From Zea mays (Eukaryota > Streptophyta > Magnoliopsida > Poales > Poaceae): a stretch of DNA of 64,000 nucleotides. The notes beneath the pieces were generated by a model that was given only the letters and a program-made list of their open reading frames with translations, did no database searches and had not been told where the DNA came from. Shown here piece by piece: positions 19,599 to 30,900 of this stretch (its first letter is position 1; each line of letters opens with the position of its first letter). The DNA lies in the NCBI RefSeq assembly GCF_902167145.1, contig NC_050103.1, positions 181,659,625-181,723,624 of the forward strand. Direction: 5' to 3'. The translations under genes and the position numbers were made by a program.

Positions 19599-21920
19599 CT
19601 AATCAAGATAAAGATTTTCAAATGTTTCTTCAAGCTCTTTGTCATCCACCATGTGTTGCATCCTTGCTTCAGCATCCTCCCAATCTTTAATGCATGTCAA
19701 CATCTCAACCACATCAGACTTCAATCTCCTCCTCCGCTCGTCGATGATCCTGCCAGTTAAACTAAAAGTGGATTCTGAAGAGATGGTAGACACAGGAACA
19801 GTTAAAATATCTTTAGCCATAATTGACAGTACTGGATAAGTGAGTTTGTGCTGATGCCACCAGTGCAAGATGTTGAAATCATCAGTTAACTGGTTGACAG
19901 TGTCACAATCTAAGTAAGAAATGAGTTCAGAAGCAGTAGAAGCTGAAGAGCTTGCAGCATGCAGTAGAGCAGTTGCAGAGGTATCTCTAGCAATGTTTAG
20001 AGTAGAAGCAAAAGAATGCATACCAACAGAAGTACCCACATCATCAGCATCATCATAAATTTCATCCCAAGCAGATCGTTTCTTACCAGACAAGTTAGGA
20101 GGGACAACCCTGTTCAATCTAACAGATCCATATTTCTCTTCATATTTATTATAAACATCAGTAAGCTTAGCTCTAGTGGTAACCTGATAAACAGCATAAT
20201 TTGTACTTGTTAGGTTCATTAATCTTCTAAGCACTCTACTAAAACTTTTCATTTTAGCTCTAGGGTCCAAGATGAATGCAAAAGAGTAAAGTAAAGGGAT
20301 GTTCCTCCAATATTTATTATATTTATCTACCATAGGTTGAATGACACCTCTGATGTGAGTGTCATTAGCATAGTTCTTTAGATGTATAGCAATCTTAACA
20401 AGAAAATGAAGCATAAGTGGAGATGTAGGATAATAAACACTAGACAATGCAACTGTAGAATCATAAAATAGCTCAAGAAATTTAAGTACTTTATCTCCAA
20501 TAACCCAATGTTCATCAGTTAAAATAAATTGATCACCTTCAGCCCTAGGATAGTTTGCATGAATGAAAGTAGTGAAAGGTATCCTATGAGGAAACAAATG
20601 CTTAAGCATCAGATATGTAGAGTTCCACCTAACCTCCATGTCCAACTGGAATTTTCTAGGCCTAATATTAGTAGCAATGCAATAACTTTTATATGCAGCA
20701 ATTCTCTGATTAGAGGAGTTTAAAAAAGATATTGCAGTTCTAAATGTTTCAATCAAATTCTTAAGAGAATCTAGGGCCTCTTTAACTATCAAATTGATTA
20801 TATGACATGCACAACGCTGATGCAAGAACATTTCAGAATCTGCCCCATTATCAATACCAAGATATGGTGACATTATAGGTCTAAGCAACCTCATGGCAGC
20901 AGCATTAGATGATGCATTGTCTAGGGTAAAAGCAAACACCTTATTAGTCAAGCCATAATCAGCAAGCACACCAGCAACACGATCAGCAATGTTTTGTCCA
21001 TTGTGTGACACATCAATAAGCACTAAAGCAAGCACCCTTTTCTCTAGTTGCCAATCAGGGTTTATGTAATGGGCAACAACACTAAGGTAGTCCTCTTTGG
21101 CATTACCAGACGAAATGTCAGAGGTCAAACACACACAATTAACATCAGAAGAAGAAAGAGTCTCAACAAGCTTAGCCTTTTTGTCAGTGAAGTATTTAAC
21201 CATGTCTCTGGTGGTGGTTTGCCTAGAGACAGGCACAAATTTAGGATTATGAGCAGTTCTAATGTAGTGTTCAAATGCAGCATTTTCACCCAAACTAATA
21301 GGAATTTCTAGCCTAGCAAGCAATCGAACCAATTCATTACGTGCAACCATAGGACAGTACTCCCAGTTACGCATACTACCATCAGGATTAAAAGATATCT
21401 GAGACTGAGACATGTGGGTTTTTTCACGCCTCCTGGGACTTCTATCTCTATGTCGGGTCAGGTGGCCAGTGCCACCACTAGAGAGAGCAGAATATTGCTT
21501 AGGGCAATGTATGCACTTAGCTGCAAACCTAACCTTCTTACCATTCACGATTTTGAAAAGTTTCTCGAAATCTAACCACACTGCAGAAGTAGAAGGACGA
21601 CAACGCTTGGCACTGTGTTCATCCCCTTCACCTTCGTTATCCTGACCACTAACTTGTTGTTCATCACCGACATGGACAGGATGCTCACTGCTATGGCCAA
21701 AGAGCGCTGCAGCATCCTCCCCGAGGTCATCATCATCGTCATCTCCGGCCAACCCGCACAACCGTCGCTCCTCGTTGCAGTCGATCTCAACAGTTTCATC
21801 GTCGGAGACGGCCATCAACCCACCTCGGACTCGGAGTCCCGGTTCCTCAACGGAGTAAGCCGGAGCACCAGAGCTAGGAGAGAGGAGGGGACGACCGGTC
21901 CGGCCAACCGGTTCCTCCAC
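19599..21920 (-). CDS. hAT transposase (Ac-like, 773 aa, uninterrupted)
   Basis: Cuts and rejoins the element at its ends in the nucleus. The N-terminus is acidic (residues 58-70). A BED-type zinc finger follows with C136, C139, H153 and H157. Next is an RNase H-like catalytic core with LTSDISSG and FTLDNASSN, the two Asp-containing hAT motifs, and RCACHIINLIVKEAL, the Cys/His motif. Then a DUF4413-like segment (VDKYNKYWRNIP, FILDPRAKM), and a C-terminal dimerisation region with LHWWHQHKLTYPVLS, SSESTFSLTGRIIDERR. Full family length with no stop or frameshift. Start at residue 1 or at the second Met (residue 36) cannot be decided from sequence. Domesticated hAT proteins lose termini and duplication; this one keeps them, so it is an element gene. 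Confidence 0.92.
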   Translation of the reverse strand: MEEPVGRTGRPLLSPSSGAPAYSVEEPGLRVRGGLMAVSDDETVEIDCNEERRLCGLAGDDDDDDLGEDAAALFGHSSEHPVHVGDEQQVSGQDNEGEGDEHSAKRCRPSTSAVWLDFEKLFKIVNGKKVRFAAKCIHCPKQYSALSSGGTGHLTRHRDRSPRRREKTHMSQSQISFNPDGSMRNWEYCPMVARNELVRLLARLEIPISLGENAAFEHYIRTAHNPKFVPVSRQTTTRDMVKYFTDKKAKLVETLSSSDVNCVCLTSDISSGNAKEDYLSVVAHYINPDWQLEKRVLALVLIDVSHNGQNIADRVAGVLADYGLTNKVFAFTLDNASSNAAAMRLLRPIMSPYLGIDNGADSEMFLHQRCACHIINLIVKEALDSLKNLIETFRTAISFLNSSNQRIAAYKSYCIATNIRPRKFQLDMEVRWNSTYLMLKHLFPHRIPFTTFIHANYPRAEGDQFILTDEHWVIGDKVLKFLELFYDSTVALSSVYYPTSPLMLHFLVKIAIHLKNYANDTHIRGVIQPMVDKYNKYWRNIPLLYSFAFILDPRAKMKSFSRVLRRLMNLTSTNYAVYQVTTRAKLTDVYNKYEEKYGSVRLNRVVPPNLSGKKRSAWDEIYDDADDVGTSVGMHSFASTLNIARDTSATALLHAASSSASTASELISYLDCDTVNQLTDDFNILHWWHQHKLTYPVLSIMAKDILTVPVSTISSESTFSLTGRIIDERRRRLKSDVVEMLTCIKDWEDAEARMQHMVDDKELEETFENLYLD

Positions 21921-22925
21921 GGATTTGAATCCGGAGCACCAGAGCTAGGAGAGAGGAGAGGGAGACCGGAGCTAGGTGTCAGGGGCCGGTAAGGAGAGGG
22001 AGACCGGAGCTAGGAGAGAGGAGAGGGAGACAGGAGCTAGGAGAGAGGAGAGGCCGAGAGGGAGACCAGAGCACCGTAGCTAGAAGATAGGAGAGAGGAG
22101 TCCCGGTTCCTCAACGGAGTAAGCCGGAGCACCGGGATGAATCTCCGCAGAAGCGCAGATCACATCGGAGGCCGGAGGGGGAGAGGGAGACCGGATCTGT
22201 GTGCCAGTGCCGGACAGTACCGGAGGGGGAGAAGAAGATAGGAGAGGGAGACCAGAGCTAGGAGAGAGGAGAGGGAGACCGGAGCTAGGAGAGAGGAGAG
22301 TACCAGTGCCAGTGCCGCCGTACCGGACCCCGGAGTCCCGGTTCCTCAACGGAGTAAGCCGGAGCACCGGGATCTCCGTAGAAGCGCAGATCACACCGGA
22401 GGCCGGAGGGGGAGAAGAAGATAGGAGAGAGGAGAGAGATGAGGGAGAACGGAGCACCGGGATCTCCGCAGAAGCGCAGATCGCACCGGTTCACAAATGC
22501 GCGTGTAAACCCTAATAAGCCGGAGCACCGGGATCTCCGCAGATCACACCGGAGGGGGAGAAGAAGACAGGAGATCCGAGCGGGGGTTATGGATCTGAGT
22601 TACCCGGTTCACAAATGCGCAGATCCGAGCGGGGGAGAGCCGGAGAGGATCTCCGACGAGCGACGATCGATCCGAGCGGAGGCGGAGAGCCGGAGACCGC
22701 AGACCGGAGGCGGAGATGGAGACCGGAGCGCTTAGCGGAGGCGGAGGGAACGAGGGAGAGGAGAGTTCGCCGGTCACCGTCGAATCGCCCGCGGCTGAGA
22801 GAGAGCGAGTGAGGCAGTGAGCGAGAGCGAGTTAGGGTTTGAGTGATGCGGGCGTTGGGGTGCTGGGGCGGTAGGCGGTTTACACGCGGTCGCGGACTCG
22901 CGGTCACGCGGCTCCTGGGCAGTGG
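21921..22925 (-). other. hAT 5' leader with GGAGACCGGAGCTAGGAGAGAGGAGA-type repeats
   Basis: Purine-rich degenerate tandem repeats at about 21930-22290. A phrase of the type CGGAGCACCGGGATCTCCGCAGAAGCGCAGATC recurs four or five times (about 22128, 22368, 22454, 22521). No coding frame of its own; it is most likely the transposase 5' untranslated region and promoter. Confidence 0.65.
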
Positions 22926-23160
22926 GCCACGCGCGCAGCGCGCTGGCAAATGGGTCGTGCCTAGGCCGTGCCGAGGCCGTGCCAGCCCAGTTAGCCGTGC
23001 CGTGCCTGGGCCGACACTACGGGCCTAATTGGTGGCCCAGGCACGGCACTATGTATGGGCCGTGCCCGACACTGGCACTAAAAGGAACGTGCCGTGCGTG
23101 CCAGTGTCGTGCTTTTTAGTGCCGTGCCCGGGCCGGCCCACCGTGTTAGTGCCATTTGGC
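22926..23160. repeat. hAT right subterminal repeats
   Basis: Clustered GCCGTGCC, GGCACGGCAC and GTGCCAGTGTCGTGC motifs mirroring the left end. Confidence 0.85.
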
Positions 23161-23176
23161 CAACTATACTCCACAC

Positions 23177-23907
23177 CGTATTAAAATGAAAGGTTGTAAG
23201 AGCAGTGTCTGGCCAGGACTGCCTTCGCGGCGGCGAGCAGGCGGGGATCCCATCTGCTACTGCTGCTGCTGGCTGCTGCCGCCGTGTCTCTCTCTGATCG
23301 CCTAATTGCAAGCAGAGAAAGGAGAAGACGAGCCGCGACCAGTACGTCTGATCCGGCCCCCCCCAAACCCAAAAGAAAATTATCGTTTCCTTGCGCCACG
23401 TGGCACGTACGTCCGACTGAACGGTCAATGACCCAGAGACGAGACAGAGGCTTCTGGGCTGGGACGGCCACCGCCGGGAGCGGGAGAGCTACGGTGCAGC
23501 TGCAGGGATGCGCGGTGCAGGCAAGTCTCCGTGCACGTATTGCCAGTAGCCCAGCGGGCAGACGGTCCACGACCTGACATAGGGCTAGGGTTTCCTGCCT
23601 GACGACTGGACGGTCCACGCATGCACAGGTGGCGACGAAGGTCGCCAGCGGCGCCTGGATCTCGCTCCCGGGAGGAACCCCGTCAGGGATGAGAGATCCT
23701 AGGTGATGTCTAGGCTCGGGCAGACCGACCTAGACTCCTCTAATCGACGTAGAGTCGAAGAGAAGCGGAGAATTTGGGGATTGAGAGGCTAAACTAGAAC
23801 TAGACTAGATCCTAGGTAATTCTAACGCTAACCCCGGCCTAGTGTGTGTTTAAGTTTATAAATTTTAGGTTTCGCCTATTCACCCCTCCTCTAGGCGACT
23901 TTCACCA
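23177..23907. other. Non-coding DNA with a possible Copia LTR 3' end
   Basis: 23177-23620 shows no supported gene; long frames here are unlike any family I know. About 23630-23907 ends in TTTCGCCTATTCACCCCTCCTC and CTAGGCGACTTTCA, resembling the U5 end of Copia LTRs, but no primer-binding site or second LTR is seen. Confidence 0.35.
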
Positions 23908-25031
23908 GCAGAAGTGGAGCAACTGCGAGAAGAACTTAGGCGACATCAGGATTACTTGAGGCAACAAGCTGCACAACATGAATACTATGCTACACAAATT
24001 CAACAACAGCAAACACTCATACAAGTAAGTTCAAAAGATAATAGCTTTCACTTTAAGATATGTATTGATTAAAAACCCTTATGTGAATGAGTTCGACAAT
24101 TTTGTAGCAACTAGCACAGACCCAAGGGATACACGTCCCGGTGCCCCCCCCCCACCACCTCTCGTACATTATCCTTGGTCTTCACCTCCACCTACACCTA
24201 CATCTCCACCTACCGAACATCAGATATGCAAATTCATCATTATTTACTTACTGTTAGTTATATTATGATGTAACTCAGCAAATATCATTTGTACATGTAT
24301 ATTAGACCTCTCCAGCTACATTGCCGACGCATGAACGGGAAGATGAGTTAGACTTTGTCAAAACCCTCTTTGCTAGTGGAGGTATCGACCATCACTCGTC
24401 ACTGTACCCCGATGGTGATCGGCGATCGTGAGCTTCCATGTTATGTGTTGTGATACTTGAGACTTTTATTATGACTACGTATGAGATATTGTCTCTTATT
24501 ATGACTGGATGAGATGTGTCTTATTATGACATGGATGAGACTTTTGTGATGTAATTGATGAGACTATGGATTTAAATATTGTTATGTGATTGTGTGTGAG
24601 ATGTTTTATGTGAAAATATGTTATGCTATATAGCTGTTGATATATTATTATGTTGTGGAATATGGTGTAAAATAAAAATAAACAACATTTGTAATGCTGG
24701 TCAAATTAAATTCCTAAAGGCCAACTAGGTCGTAGGAAGTTAGTCAGCAAAATTCTTAGGGGCTACAGTCAGCCCCTACGGGATACAGTCAGCCGTAGGA
24801 AGTTAGTTAGCTGACGGCGCTGACGGCGTGAAGTTACTAACTTCCTAGAACCTACTAACTTCCGAGAGGTTAATTTGGTTGTAGGAAGTTAGCTAACTTT
24901 CGACAAAAAAATTTTGAGAGCCAAACTTCCGACGGGATAGCTTTACTTCCGAGGGTTTAGCTAACTTCTTAGAGTTTAAGGCTAATTTTCTAGGGTTTAG
25001 GTTTTAGAAAGTTTATTATTTTGGTGTAGTA
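23908..25031 (+). mobile_element. 3' tail of another CACTA transposon
   Basis: Begins in what looks like the last exons of a Transposase_24-type gene: a Gln-rich coiled coil EELRRHQDYLRQQAAQ from 23911, splice donor GTAAGTT at 24026, then a Pro-rich exon near 24125-24220. This is followed by a subterminal block of GGAAGTTAG / CTAACTTCC motifs in both orientations (24725-24990). The end is TTTTGGTGTAGTA (25021-25031), matching a CACTA terminus with its last base changed from G to A. The left end is missing, so no target duplication can be checked. Confidence 0.68.
24725..24990. repeat. Subterminal repeats of the CACTA tail
   Basis: Around ten copies of GTAGGAAGTTAG, ACTAACTTCC and TAACTTCCGA in both orientations, a different motif from the CACTA element at 2694-12035. 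It therefore belongs to a different family. Confidence 0.7.
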
Positions 25032-25785
25032 TGCACCCCCTCCCGCCAAGCCGTCAAACATAGCCATGCCTCAAGCTTGTTGCTCTTGGGTTGTGACATT
25101 CACTCTCTTTTTGGGTGTTTTCGCTTTCTTACTTAAAATCAAATTTTGCTATATTTTATGTTATAACTATTGCGATTAAATAAATCTTTACTAAATTTAT
25201 TTAATATTTTTAGTGCTTATTTAAGGTATTTGCATGCTTTCTATAACTATTTATTCTATATTGTCTCTGCCAAAATATGAAATAGAATAATGTATGCTTA
25301 AAATAATGTTTTCATATATGTCTATTTAAATTACTAGTATGGATAATTAGCACGTCTAGTTAATCTAAAGTTAATTTTGTGTGATAGGTTATGATTGAAG
25401 GCAAAATAACTGGCTTGGTGGATCTTAACCTGAATGACTGATAGGTTATGGCTGAAGATATTTGCATTGTGTTTATAAAATAAAGTTTGAAATAGTAGAT
25501 AAGAATGAGTAACTGAAGATAGTCCTATGCCTATATTACCAGCAAAACGGTTTGAAGTCCAGATCTAGAATCTAACATAACACCGTACGTTAACCAACAC
25601 CGTGCATCTCACTAGGAAGCGACAAAGGTGTACACTTCCGTTGCATCTGCTGGGCCAAAATGTTCCGCAACAATCCTGGGCTCGGAAAGGTCTCCACTTT
25701 CAGCCCAATTGTAAAGAATTGGGCTAGCAACCGGGAACCGAAGGAGGAAGGACTGGAGTCGTGTGTCTGTCTGTGCGGCTGTGCC
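25032..25785. other. Intergenic DNA, promoter side of the small gene
   Basis: A/T-rich DNA without a supported gene. The last 150 bp before 25786 become GC-richer (GGGCTAGCAACCGGGAACC), as is common for grass promoters and leaders. Confidence 0.45.
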
Positions 25786-26930
25786 ATGGCGACCAAAGGG
25801 TCAGACCCTGCCTCCCCGGCGTCGGCGCCACCGCCGCCACCGAAGCGGCGAAAGATCGAGCCGCCCAGGAGGTACCGGTTTCGACCACACTCCCAAATTC
25901 TGGTGGCGAGATTCCTAGCAACATGTGTTGCGACTGCTACGTGCTCCCAACGCCCATGTCCGAACGAGCTGCGCTGCCCTTCTAGTTTCGATGGGTGGAT
26001 TGGAGAGGTTCCGTCCTAGCTAGTGGAGTGGGGGGCAGGGCAGGGGTGACTATAAGTGTAGGTTTCTTTTGTTGTGTCCATTGTTAGGCACCTCTGTTAA
26101 CTCAACTCCAGTTGTGGGTTGCAAGTCAAATATGTTTCTGCTTCTTTATTCATTTTTATCATCACTAATCCATCAAACCAGAACCATCTATCCTGTCAGT
26201 TAACTCCACTGCGCGTGTAGATTTAAGTATCAGTATTAGGTTATCCGGAGGGCATATCTTATATATACCATAAAATAACAAAAGGAAATCATAGTGCAAT
26301 TAAATTCATGCCCTGTAGTTCCTTCTCAGATAGAATAGCGCAATGCAAGCCAAATAGGCTTGTGTGTCTTCCTCAGCTCAGTCAAGACAAAAACAAGTGA
26401 TTCTGCTATGAACTTCACATCAAATGCTTTTTTAATCATTTTCTCTGTTAATGTATTAAGTACCAGCCAAATATACTGTATCTTCTACTCCTTTTGTTTA
26501 ACAGTTACCGATTCACAAGCAAGCAGCAACTGTACTGAACTATTGTGTTGTTGCCTGTTCCATAATTTATCTCCTCTGGAACACAGGACCAGGCTTTCTC
26601 AAGTTACCATCGATAACAAGTCGTCTTCCAACTCATCGGTATTCCCTGTTCCTTGATATTGGCAACGGCCGCTTTATTTCCTGTTCCTTGATTGATATTC
26701 GCAAACATCCTTTCTTGATGTGAACAACAACACTTTTGCAGACTCCTCCGGGTTCGCTGCCAGCGAGAGTTGATCTCAACAAAGTTAGAGAGGCAAAGAG
26801 ATTTGCCGTCCTTGAAGCGCAGCATGAGGGATGCCTTGGAAGCTATAAAAGCTTCGATTCCCTCTTTGGGAATTACCTTGTTCCTGTCATACCAACGAAC
26901 GATTTCTTTCATCAGGCCGGGACCAAATGA
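25786..26930 (+). CDS. Small three-exon gene of unknown function (108 aa)
   Basis: The exons are 25786-25871, 26587-26638 and 26742-26930. Donors are GGAG/GTACCG and ATCG/GTATTC; acceptors are ACACAG and TTTGCAG. Phases agree (2, then 0) and the joined frame has no stop until 26930. The product starts MATKGSDPASP, has a Pro run and a basic KRRKIEPPR segment that could be a nuclear signal. A middle part contains LSQVTIDNKSSS, then DLNKVREAKRFAVLEAQ, a predicted helix, and SFDSLFGNYLVPVIPT. I do not recognise the family. Evidence is splice-phase agreement and non-random composition, not homology. It runs toward the receptor kinase gene, about 1 kb away. A broken copy of a longer gene is possible. 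Confidence 0.6.
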
Positions 26931-27942
26931 TGAACAAGAATGGCTATTTGTAACGAACAGAATGACTACTAAATTTTGCAATTTCCTTTAAGAGCGCGAC
27001 CTGATACAGCATTACTAAGCTATCAACGGAAGATAACACGAAGACCAAGTTTTGTGTGTGGTGTTGTACGTAGGCCCCCTAACTTGCAAGATCTCAAAAG
27101 GTAAAGATTATCCTGCACAGTTGCAGATCTAAGTAGTGAAAAAGTTTTTGCATTATGGGGAGCATATGTCAGTGTGTGTTAGCTTTCTTTTTTTTTCCCT
27201 TCTAGTGCGAATTTGTCAAGACATATTTTCCATGAATCTATTTATCACTCAAAAAAACGTTCGGCTGCCATCACCTACACAGAATAGTTGAGATGCAGAA
27301 CATGGACTTAGGCCTTAGGGCCTAGGGAGTTCTAACGTGCATTTGAAGTTCGAAATTAGAAAGTTCACCACATAGAGGTTCCAGATTGGAAATTGAAGTC
27401 ATGGCTTTGATAATGTTCCTCCCACTTTCTTTAAAATGTTTATTTACATGGGCAATCATTAATACTAGAATGGAGCTGAGTTACCCCTTGTCAGGAAACA
27501 ATTCTCTCGCTATCTCCACGCTATTTGGATGATGTTATTAAGATGGCTGAGCTGCATTGAGTATCGCTGAGCCTTGTAGTCTCCAACATATAAAATTCTC
27601 AACTGACTCCCAGAGTAATGAAAAAATAAATCAAATTTCTCCTTCAATTGCCCATCTAGATCTTTAAAAGCACACCAATAGGCTGGCTAATCTTAAGAAG
27701 AAATTGAAGAAGTGAAAATGGCAATCATGTTTTTCTAGTGTAAATCTTGTTGTATGAGCAAATGTTCCAGTTGTTTACGGTATATCACAGATTACATAGA
27801 AAGGTTCTTCAACAAACTTGTGAAGCAGAATTGTAAGTCTTGTGTAACAATACAACTTTTTTCTGATTTAAAACACCAATAGTCTATCTGCATCTGTAGA
27901 CTGACGCTGTGCAGACTTTACTGTATCGGCATGCGCGCAATG
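26931..27942. other. Intergenic DNA between convergent genes
   Basis: Presumably 3' untranslated regions of both neighbours. No repeat or gene recognised. Confidence 0.5.
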
Positions 27943-30900
27943 TTAGACCGTGCTGTGGATCACCATAACACCATCCTCTTCTTGGATGTCAGTTCCCGTT
28001 CCGTCCGACGGCTGAGACAGCAGGCGAGGAGCCGCTTCGTGCTCCTGGACACTACTCTCCATTTTGCTCTTCTGGCGCGTCCGCTCGCTGCACTTGAGCA
28101 GGATTTGCAGCACGTCCTTCATGGTTGGCCGCGACGACGGCATATGTGCGGTGCACAGCACGCCTAGCCTGAACACGACCTGGATCTCCTCGGAGTACCC
28201 TGCGTACCTCGTGTCTGTGGCGTCGGGGATGCTCCCCCCGGATTGGTAGTGGTGCCGCGCCCACTCCGCCAGGCAGCTGGCCTCCTTGCCGGTGGTGAGC
28301 TCCAGGAGGACGACGCCGAAGCTGTAGACGTCGACCTTCTCGCTCACCTTGTTCGTGTACGCACACTCTGCAGCGTTTGATTTGATTTGATGCAGTACAG
28401 GTACAGTAAATACCGCCGCCCCAAATTCTGTACCTGAGCAAAATAGACAGGGCCGGCCGAAATCCATACCGGGGGCCATGTAGCCGAAAGACCCAGCGAC
28501 GGCGGACATCGTTTTGGGCGCCCCGACCTCCACCACTATCCTAGCCAGCCCGAAGTCGGCGACCTTGGCCGTGAACTCCGAGTCCAGCAGGATGTTGCTC
28601 GTCTTGACGTCGCGGTGAATGATGGGCGGCGAGGACTCGTGGTGCAAGTAGCATAGCCCCTGCGCGACGCCGACGGCCACCCTGAGCCTCGTCGGCCAGT
28701 CCAGCGGCGCCCTGGTCGTATTATTAAGGAGCCCATCAGCGCCGGCGCTATGGCCGTGGAGCCATTTGTCCAGGCTGCCGTTGTCCATGTAGTCGTACAC
28801 AAGGAGTTTGTCCTCCGCGCCGGAGAGGCAGCACAGCAGCCTGACAACGTTGTTATGCCGGACGTTGCCGAGGATGCCCGCCTCCGACTCGAACTCGCGC
28901 TCCAGCGTCCCGGCGTCGACCCGTATCCGCTTCACGGCCACCGCGCCCGCGCTCCCGTCGAGACGGTTCGTGTAGGTGACGCGGTACACGTGGCCGGAAC
29001 CGCCGCGGCCGATGAGGTTCTCCTCTGTCAGTCCCTGGAGTATGTGCGCCTCCCCGAAGCCCAGATCCTGGACGAAAGGCGTGACCTTCCACTCGTCCCC
29101 GACCGCGACGCGCCGCCGTTGCCTGATGTCGCGGGCGAGTATCAGGGCGAGAGCCACGGCGGCGAGGAGCGCGCCGCCACCGCCAGCGACGAGGAGGCCC
29201 GTGCGGAGCGCGTGTGAGACGGCTCGGGTAGAGCCCCCCGCCGCGACGCAGGAGCGCACGCCGGCGAGGTAGCCGGGCCCCGGAGCGTCGGTGCAGAGGC
29301 CGGGGTTATCGCGGAAGCTGTCGTCGTAGGCCGCCGTGGCGAAACCGGTCGGGACCTGGCCGCTGAGGTGGTTGGAGGAGAGGTTGATGGAGCTGAGGTT
29401 CGGCTTCACGAGTGCCGGAGGTATGGCGCCGGAGAGCTTGTTCGACGAGAGGTCAAGCACGCTGAGCACCGGCATGGCGCCCAGCTCGGCCGGTATCGGG
29501 CCGCTGAGCTGGTTCCTGCTCATGTCCATGACCGTCAGCTGCCTCAGGTCAGCAACGCTCTTGGGGATCGCGCCGTAGAGCTGGTTACCCGATAGGTTCA
29601 GTCTCTGCAGCAGCGGCATGCCACCGTCGCCAAGGCTCGCCGGTATCGCGCCAGAGAACTGGTTGTTCTCGGCAGTGAACACCCGGAGCGTGGCTGCCGC
29701 AGCCGGAATGCCGCTGCCGAATTGGTTGTTCCCTATCTGTAACGTCGTAAGGTTGCCAGGCATCGAGGCCGGAAGACTCCCGGTGAGCTGGTTACTCTGT
29801 AGTGTTAGGAACATAAGCTGCGTGTCTGTCCATAGAGCCTCTGGCACGTCGCCGGTGAGCCGGTTGTCGTCTAGGTCCAGGGTTAGCAGAGTTGCGCAGC
29901 TGGCAAGGCCCGCTGGGATGGAGCCGTTCAGGTGGTTGCGCTCAGCGGTGAGGTAATGAAACTGGCCTCCGGCGCATAACCCTTCTGGGATGGCGCCGGT
30001 GAGGTCGTTGTCGTCAACCTCTACATAGCCCAAGACCGAGTGCTTCCCGAGTTCCGGCGGGAGCGTGCCAGTGAACCTGTTACTGTACAATCTCAATGCC
30101 TGTAGAGATGGCAGCCAACCGATGCTCGCTGGTATCTCGCCTGAAAAGTTATTGCTGAAGAGGTTTAAATATGTGAGGTTTTCCAAGTGGCCCAAGACTT
30201 GAGGGATGACTCCGCTAAGGTTGTTCACGGAGACGTCAATCATGGTCAGGCTCTTTGCAGCAGCAAAACCATCGTCGACGGCCAAGTCGCCGGTGAGGTT
30301 GTTCTTGAACACTGTCATCCTTCGCAGTTTCCTCAGGTTCCAAACCCCCCGAGGTATGCTTCCTGTCAACGAGTTGGCCGAGAGGTCCAGCACCTCCAGC
30401 TCCTGCATATCCGCTAAGTAACCCGGGAGGTCGCCGGTGAGGTTGCAGCGCGCCGCCCAAAGGTTGACTAGACTGGTCAGGTTCTTGAACGACGCCGGCA
30501 GCTCGCCGGGGGCGAACGGGTTGGACGCCAGCCATAGCGTCTGAAGCCTTGTCAGCGCACCGAGACCGGCGGGGACGGTGCCGACGAGGCGATTGTTGTC
30601 CAGCATGAGATGCCGGAGGTTCAGGAGGCTGGAGAGAGACCTCGGGATGGTGCCGTTGAACTCGTTGCCGCTGAGGACCAGCGTGGTCAGGCTCGCCGCC
30701 AGGCTGTGGCCGATGTTCGCCGGGAGCTCACCGCCGAAGTAGTTCTCGGAGAGATCGATGTACAGCAGCGAGGCGCAGCGGTACAGCGTGGTCGGGAACG
30801 CGCCGGTGATGCTGTTGTTGGAGATGTCGAGGTGCGTGAGGCCCGCGAGGCCGCCGACGGCGTCCGGGAACGGGCCTGAGACGTTGGCGTCTGCGAGGGC

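Larger units (their letters stand above)
19047..23168 (-). mobile_element. Complete hAT transposon with intact transposase
   Basis: The termini are TATAGATGGCCAAC on the left and, reversed, TATAGTTGGCCAA on the right. They are flanked by an eight-base duplication CTCCATAC (19039-19046) / CTCCACAC (23169-23176), one mismatch. Both ends carry many GGCACGGCAC / GTGCCGTGCC subterminal motifs. It contains one long transposase frame on the minus strand (19599-21920). Length 4122 bp. Eight-base duplications, subterminal clusters and this transposase together define an Ac-like hAT. All visible parts needed for mobility are present. Confidence 0.92.

Noticed and set aside
23177..23620. Frames of 97-145 codons between the hAT element and the LTR-like remnant
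   Set aside because: No splice structure or recognisable motif; they overlap on both strands.
28750..29217. Several plus-strand frames opposite the receptor kinase
   Set aside because: They are antisense shadows caused by high GC at third codon positions. The kinase on the minus strand explains the sequence fully.
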